Virus record (IMG/VR): IMGVR_UViG_3300030329_005835
Location: 1-39,674 of that record
Source of the DNA: a virus
Length of the DNA: 39,674 nt
Direction: 5' to 3' (one strand)
How positions within the stretch are numbered: position 1 is the first letter of the stretch; every line of letters starts with the position of its first letter. The notes under the pieces were generated by a model that did no database searches, was not told the DNA's origin, and saw nothing but the letters and a program-made list of their open reading frames with translations. The translations under genes were made by a program, and so were the position numbers. This document shows, piece by piece, positions 37,119-39,674 of this stretch.

Positions 37119-37901
37119 ATGAATGAGTTGGCACTTTTCACAGGCACTGGAGGCGGAATACTTGCAAGCAAATTGCTTGGATGGAAAACGATCTGCGCGG
37201 TCGAATACGAGGAACACGCAAGGGAACTGCTTAAAGCAAGACAGAACGATGGATGTCTCGACCTGTTCCCAATCTGGGACGACGTTACCACCTTCGACGG
37301 CATGCCGTGGAAAGGACGTGTTGACGTGGTTTCTGGGGGTTTTCCCTGTCAGGACATCAGCGCGGCGAACTACAAAGCGGAAGGGATTAGCGGTAAGCGA
37401 TCCGGCCTCTGGTCAGAAATGGCGCGAATTGTATCTGAAGTGCAACCGGGATGGGTATTCGTTGAAAACTCTCCAATGCTTGTGGGACGAGGACTTGCCG
37501 TGGTCTTGTGTGACCTTGCCGAAATGGGGTATGATGCGGTCTGGGGAATTGTGGGAGCTGGACACATCGGCTATCCCCATCTGCGTGAACGGTGTTGGGT
37601 ATATGCCCACAATCCTGAAAACGCAGATCCTGGAAAAGACCGATCCCATAGCGGTCGGGCAGGTGAAAGCAAACCACCAAACGGGATACGTCCAAAAAAC
37701 CTCAAAGAATGGGAAGGATGGCTCAGCTCCCTGGCCGCTGTGGATGTTGTATCACGGGTTCCTTCCTACTCCGAAGGCCGCCGAATGTTTTATGGGATTC
37801 CCGGAGGGTTGGACAGACTTGCAAGGCTCGGCAATGCTCAAGTTCCGGCAGTGGCTGCGGAAGCGTGGAAAATTCTTGAGCAACTACACACTGAAAAATG
37901 A
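37119..37901 (+). CDS. Cytosine-C5 DNA methyltransferase 2
   Basis: 260 residues from the ATG at 37119, intact. Motif I FTGTGGG (7-13), catalytic Cys77 in GGFPCQDIS, ENSPML (motif VI-like), LRERCWVYA (motif VIII Arg) and a C-terminal RLGNAQVPAVAAEAWKIL (motif X). It is about 60% like MTase 1 by eye over the N-terminal 150 residues, with a different target-recognition region. The upstream in-frame extension from TTG at 37047 is less likely. GC is lower than in the neighbours, suggesting separate acquisition. Its stop overlaps the next ATG. Methylation of phage DNA against host restriction is the likely purpose. Confidence 0.8.
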   Translation: MNELALFTGTGGGILASKLLGWKTICAVEYEEHARELLKARQNDGCLDLFPIWDDVTTFDGMPWKGRVDVVSGGFPCQDISAANYKAEGISGKRSGLWSEMARIVSEVQPGWVFVENSPMLVGRGLAVVLCDLAEMGYDAVWGIVGAGHIGYPHLRERCWVYAHNPENADPGKDRSHSGRAGESKPPNGIRPKNLKEWEGWLSSLAAVDVVSRVPSYSEGRRMFYGIPGGLDRLARLGNAQVPAVAAEAWKILEQLHTEK

Positions 37902-38091
37902 GAAAACGAACACCACAAACGACGACGGAATACCTGGAGGAGTATCAGCCGGACATGGAAGCGGCAACGATGGAGCTTCTGAAGATGATCCGAGCGGACA
38001 AACCACGGGAGGAAATCATGGAGATGGTGGATTACATCTCGGAATTTTGGCAGGAGAGCGATCCGGTAGCGATGGGTTGGGTGGGAGCTGA
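37123..38091 (+). CDS. Overprinted +1 frame of MTase 2 (MSWHFSQAL-type ORF)
   Basis: 322 codons, +1 to MTase 2 and starting 4 bases later, as in locus 1. It aligns with the locus-1 second frame: MSWHxSQALxAEY, SGTT, RTSA/Q, the block K-T-x-Q-C...T-x-P-K-W-G-x-M-R-x-G...W-E, and the E-x-x-M-G-x-P-x-G-W-T-D block near 37790-37820. The last 60 codons run on over the next gene in a third frame and look like noise (Gly/Ser-rich), so a functional product, if any, may end near the KRGKF segment at about 37873. Staying open for 322 codons in lower-GC DNA is less expected by chance than in the rest of this genome. Confidence 0.4.
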   Translation: MSWHFSQALEAEYLQANCLDGKRSARSNTRNTQGNCLKQDRTMDVSTCSQSGTTLPPSTACRGKDVLTWFLGVFPVRTSARRTTKRKGLAVSDPASGQKWRELYLKCNRDGYSLKTLQCLWDEDLPWSCVTLPKWGMMRSGELWELDTSAIPICVNGVGYMPTILKTQILEKTDPIAVGQVKANHQTGYVQKTSKNGKDGSAPWPLWMLYHGFLPTPKAAECFMGFPEGWTDLQGSAMLKFRQWLRKRGKFLSNYTLKNEKTNTTNDDGIPGGVSAGHGSGNDGASEDDPSGQTTGGNHGDGGLHLGILAGERSGSDGLGGS

Positions 38092-38104
38092 CGGGAGACC
38101 GTGA
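37898..38104 (+). CDS. Hypothetical small acidic protein behind MTase 2
   Basis: 68 residues (acidic, helical: EYLEEYQPDMEAATMELLKMIRADKPREEIMEMVDYISEFW). Starts in an ATGA overlap with MTase 2, so translation is coupled. It may assist or regulate the methyltransferase; no family recognised. Confidence 0.5.
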   Translation: MRKRTPQTTTEYLEEYQPDMEAATMELLKMIRADKPREEIMEMVDYISEFWQESDPVAMGWVGADGRP

Positions 38105-38130
38105 TTTCCTAGCAGAACGTCTAGGATGAG

Positions 38131-38277
38131 TTGCGCGGCGAAAGAATCAAATTTGCAGGATGGACCGGATTCCGCGTCTACTCCATCCCCTTGTTCTGGC
38201 TTTTCGACAACGACGAAGATAAGGGTCAAGAGGTTTGGGACTTCATGGACGAGTGCGATGGAATGTGTGGCGTGTAA
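38131..38277 (+). CDS. Possible small protein, TTG start
   Basis: 48 codons from TTG at 38131, 3-6 bases after an AGGA. The frame reads RGERIKFAGWTGFRVYSIPLFWLFDNDEDKG...WDFMDECDGMCGV, aromatic and acidic, with natural-looking codon use. Upstream in frame are two TAG codons. It could be a short gene of the MTase cassette or the remnant of a longer one. Confidence 0.35.
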   Translation: MRGERIKFAGWTGFRVYSIPLFWLFDNDEDKGQEVWDFMDECDGMCGV

Positions 38278-38506
38278 TTTTTCCAGCCAGAACGATCAAA
38301 GGTGAGCCGCCCACCGAAAACCGTAAATCGAACCACTCGTAACTCCCCCACCCACTACGTTCCACTACCCTCCGCTACACCCGCCTCGCCCCTCGCCCCT
38401 CGGCCCTCGTCCCACCTGCTATAGAGTGCAGCCTGTTAACTGAAACTGGTTCCCTGGCGGGGCCATGAACCAACACCGCCTGGTCCTCTTGCAGACGAAA
38501 AACAGC
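38278..38506. other. Non-coding CA-rich leader upstream of the scaffold gene
   Basis: No gene found. The stretch holds the leader repeat copy B (38312-38370) with GATTTACGA-type motifs (38322-38346), then a CTCGCCCCTCG-type simple sequence and a weak AT patch (gctatagagtgcagcctgttaactg, about 38418-38443) that may contain a late promoter. No Shine-Dalgarno precedes the ATG at 38507; an in-frame ATG at 38465 would add 14 residues. Confidence 0.5.
38312..38370 (+). repeat. Duplicated CA-rich late leader, copy B (scaffold)
   Basis: Matches 34149-34209 (portal leader) at most positions: ccaccg-aaa-ccgtaaatcgaaccactcgtaactccccca then cactac-ttccactaccctc. Both copies lie between a methyltransferase locus and a head gene. 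Confidence 0.65.
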
Positions 38507-39674
38507 ATGTCAACAAAAGCAACCACAACAGCCCGAGCTGAAGCACCGGTTCCCACCGGAGCCAATCAGACCCTGGGCAGCCTCGCCGCCGAGTTCGCCG
38601 TAATGGGATCTCCCGGTCCGGAGGGTGAGGCAGACTCCGATCCCACCATCGTGGAGGATCCCAGCGATTCCTCCGAAACCAATACAGACGCAAACGAAAC
38701 GCCCACCAAGCCTCCTTCGGAGGATGGCAATGCGCCTGACGGCGCGGTGGAAACCGAACCCGACGATCCGTCCGATGAGTCCGATTCGTCAGACCCATCC
38801 GACGAACTTGAAACCGAATCCGAAGAGCCTGAACCCGACCCTGAACCCGACCCTGAACCCGAGTCCACCGAAGAACCCCCGCTCTCCTACAACGAACAAT
38901 TCGAGCAACTCCGATCCGAGATGCTCGAGGCGATCGAGGAGGCCGCACTTCCCGGTGGTCATGGCAAGATGGTCAAGCGCATCCACAAGCTCACCGATCA
39001 ACGCGAGAAGGCCAACCGGCGCGTCGAGGAACTGGAAGGGGAAGTTGCGGAGTTATCCGCCCGCACCCCCGCCACCGCCTCGCCCGGCAATGGCATGGAC
39101 TTCACCGCCTTCGATCCCCGCATGCAGCAGCTGAACCTGGACCGTCAACAGCACGAACAGGTGCTGGGCGCCGTTCCGAAATTCCTGCAGCAGCTGGAAG
39201 ACACTGGTGAAGACGAACTCCGACTCCCTGGCCAGGACGGCAAGGAAATCGTCCTCACCAGGGATCAGATCGAGCAACGCCGAGACGAAGCCAAGGACGC
39301 CATTACCGACCTCCGCCTGGACCAGAAGGTTCTGCGACGGGAACTCGAGCAGAAGTTCGCGGCCGAGGCCGAGGCCTTCAACGCCCGAGCCAAGGAGCTT
39401 TATCCCTGGACCGCGGACCCGCAGGCCGCGGAATGGAAGCAGGTTGCGCCCTTCCTGGAACTCTTCCCGGAACTCCAGCAGCGCGCCCCGGGATTCAAGC
39501 TCATCATCGGTGGCCTGCACCAGCTGCAGGCCCAATGGGCAGAGCCGGCCGCCGAGGCAAAGGTCAAGGTTCCGGTGAAGAAGGTGCACGGGCGCAGTGC
39601 CCCAACCCCTCAACCGTCCACCCCTCCGGCCCAGCCCCGCAAAGGCAAGGTCGATCGATTGGCCGCCGCCCGAG
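38507..39674 (+). CDS. Scaffold-like protein, 5' part (continues at 1-168)
   Basis: 389 codons in the window and about 411 in all after closing the circle. N-terminal 120 residues are disordered and very acidic, with a Glu-Pro-Asp-Pro repeat run near 105-122; then helices (LSYNEQFEQLRSEMLEAIEE; VKRIHKLTDQREKANRRVEELEGEVAEL), a middle segment (FLQQLEDTGEDEL...KEIVLTRDQIEQRRDEAK) and a helical C-terminal half ending in a basic Lys/Arg tail. Acidic start, coiled coils and basic end directly before the capsid gene are what scaffolding proteins of podoviruses look like; it would guide prohead assembly and leave before packaging. Confidence 0.75.
   Translation, partial: MSTKATTTARAEAPVPTGANQTLGSLAAEFAVMGSPGPEGEADSDPTIVEDPSDSSETNTDANETPTKPPSEDGNAPDGAVETEPDDPSDESDSSDPSDELETESEEPEPDPEPDPEPESTEEPPLSYNEQFEQLRSEMLEAIEEAALPGGHGKMVKRIHKLTDQREKANRRVEELEGEVAELSARTPATASPGNGMDFTAFDPRMQQLNLDRQQHEQVLGAVPKFLQQLEDTGEDELRLPGQDGKEIVLTRDQIEQRRDEAKDAITDLRLDQKVLRRELEQKFAAEAEAFNARAKELYPWTADPQAAEWKQVAPFLELFPELQQRAPGFKLIIGGLHQLQAQWAEPAAEAKVKVPVKKVHGRSAPTPQPSTPPAQPRKGKVDRLAAAR
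39575..39674. repeat. Terminal overlap, right copy (matches 1-100)
   Basis: Identical to 1-100 except one base (39673 a against 99 g). It keeps the scaffold-like reading frame open through the junction. Confidence 0.9.

Noticed and set aside
37028-37126. A 32-residue frame just upstream of MTase 2
   Set aside because: Ends in an overlap with the MTase start but has no convincing Shine-Dalgarno, motif or typical codon pattern; could be real, but support is too weak.

Overview
The window looks like a complete temperate bacteriophage genome. The first 100 bases reappear as the last 100 (99 of 100 identical), and the scaffold-like gene at the right end runs in frame across this overlap into position 1. 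The map is therefore circular or terminally redundant, with about 39,574 unique bases. Gene content suggests a short-tailed (podovirus-like) phage: large terminase, a 717-residue portal, an SU10-type major capsid protein, a head-tail adaptor, a nozzle-like protein, fibre and lectin-like proteins, and a set of internal or ejection proteins ending in a 1961-residue polyvalent protein. The DNA is GC-rich. Many structural genes lack a clear Shine-Dalgarno sequence and follow CA-rich leaders (CAACTCTCAAC, CCAAGAAC types). From general impression these leaders, the GATTTACGA intergenic repeats and the small secreted protein suggest a Verrucomicrobiota/Planctomycetota-type host; this is inference only.

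Layout. (1) 38507-39674 continuing at 1-19382, plus strand: scaffold, capsid, decoration, adaptor, lectin-like protein, a putative lysis cassette (5569-6874), nozzle, fibre, ejection proteins and the giant zincin-bearing protein. (2) 19371-19661: attP, made of the 3' part of a tRNA-Lys(CUU)-like gene flanked by 20-22 bp repeats that look like integrase arm sites. (3) 19662-23947, minus strand: tyrosine integrase at the distal end of a lysogeny/accessory operon with small overlapping genes, an odd tRNA-Gly, a 9-bp minisatellite and two ribbon-helix-helix (RHH) regulators. (4) 23948-24021: divergent control region. (5) 24022-30822, plus strand: a third RHH protein, a chain of tiny overlapping genes, an excisionase-like helix-turn-helix protein, SSB, an initiator with embedded iterons (likely origin), DnaB helicase and a standalone DnaA domain IV. 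(6) 30829-38506, plus strand: terminase, portal, and two cytosine-C5 methyltransferase (MTase) loci.

How it fits together. The RHH regulators and the excisionase-like protein probably set the lysis/lysogeny choice. Integrase recombines attP with a host tRNA gene. Initiator, DnaA-IV-like protein, helicase and SSB start replication at iterons inside the initiator gene. Terminase and portal package DNA, and the MTases probably protect or mark it. The most unusual feature is that both MTase loci carry a second open frame of more than 300 codons, offset +1 and starting four bases after the MTase start. Its conservation between the two copies alternates with that of the MTase frame. The same genome carries a tRNA-Gly with an eight-base anticodon loop, a shape known from +1 frameshift suppressors.
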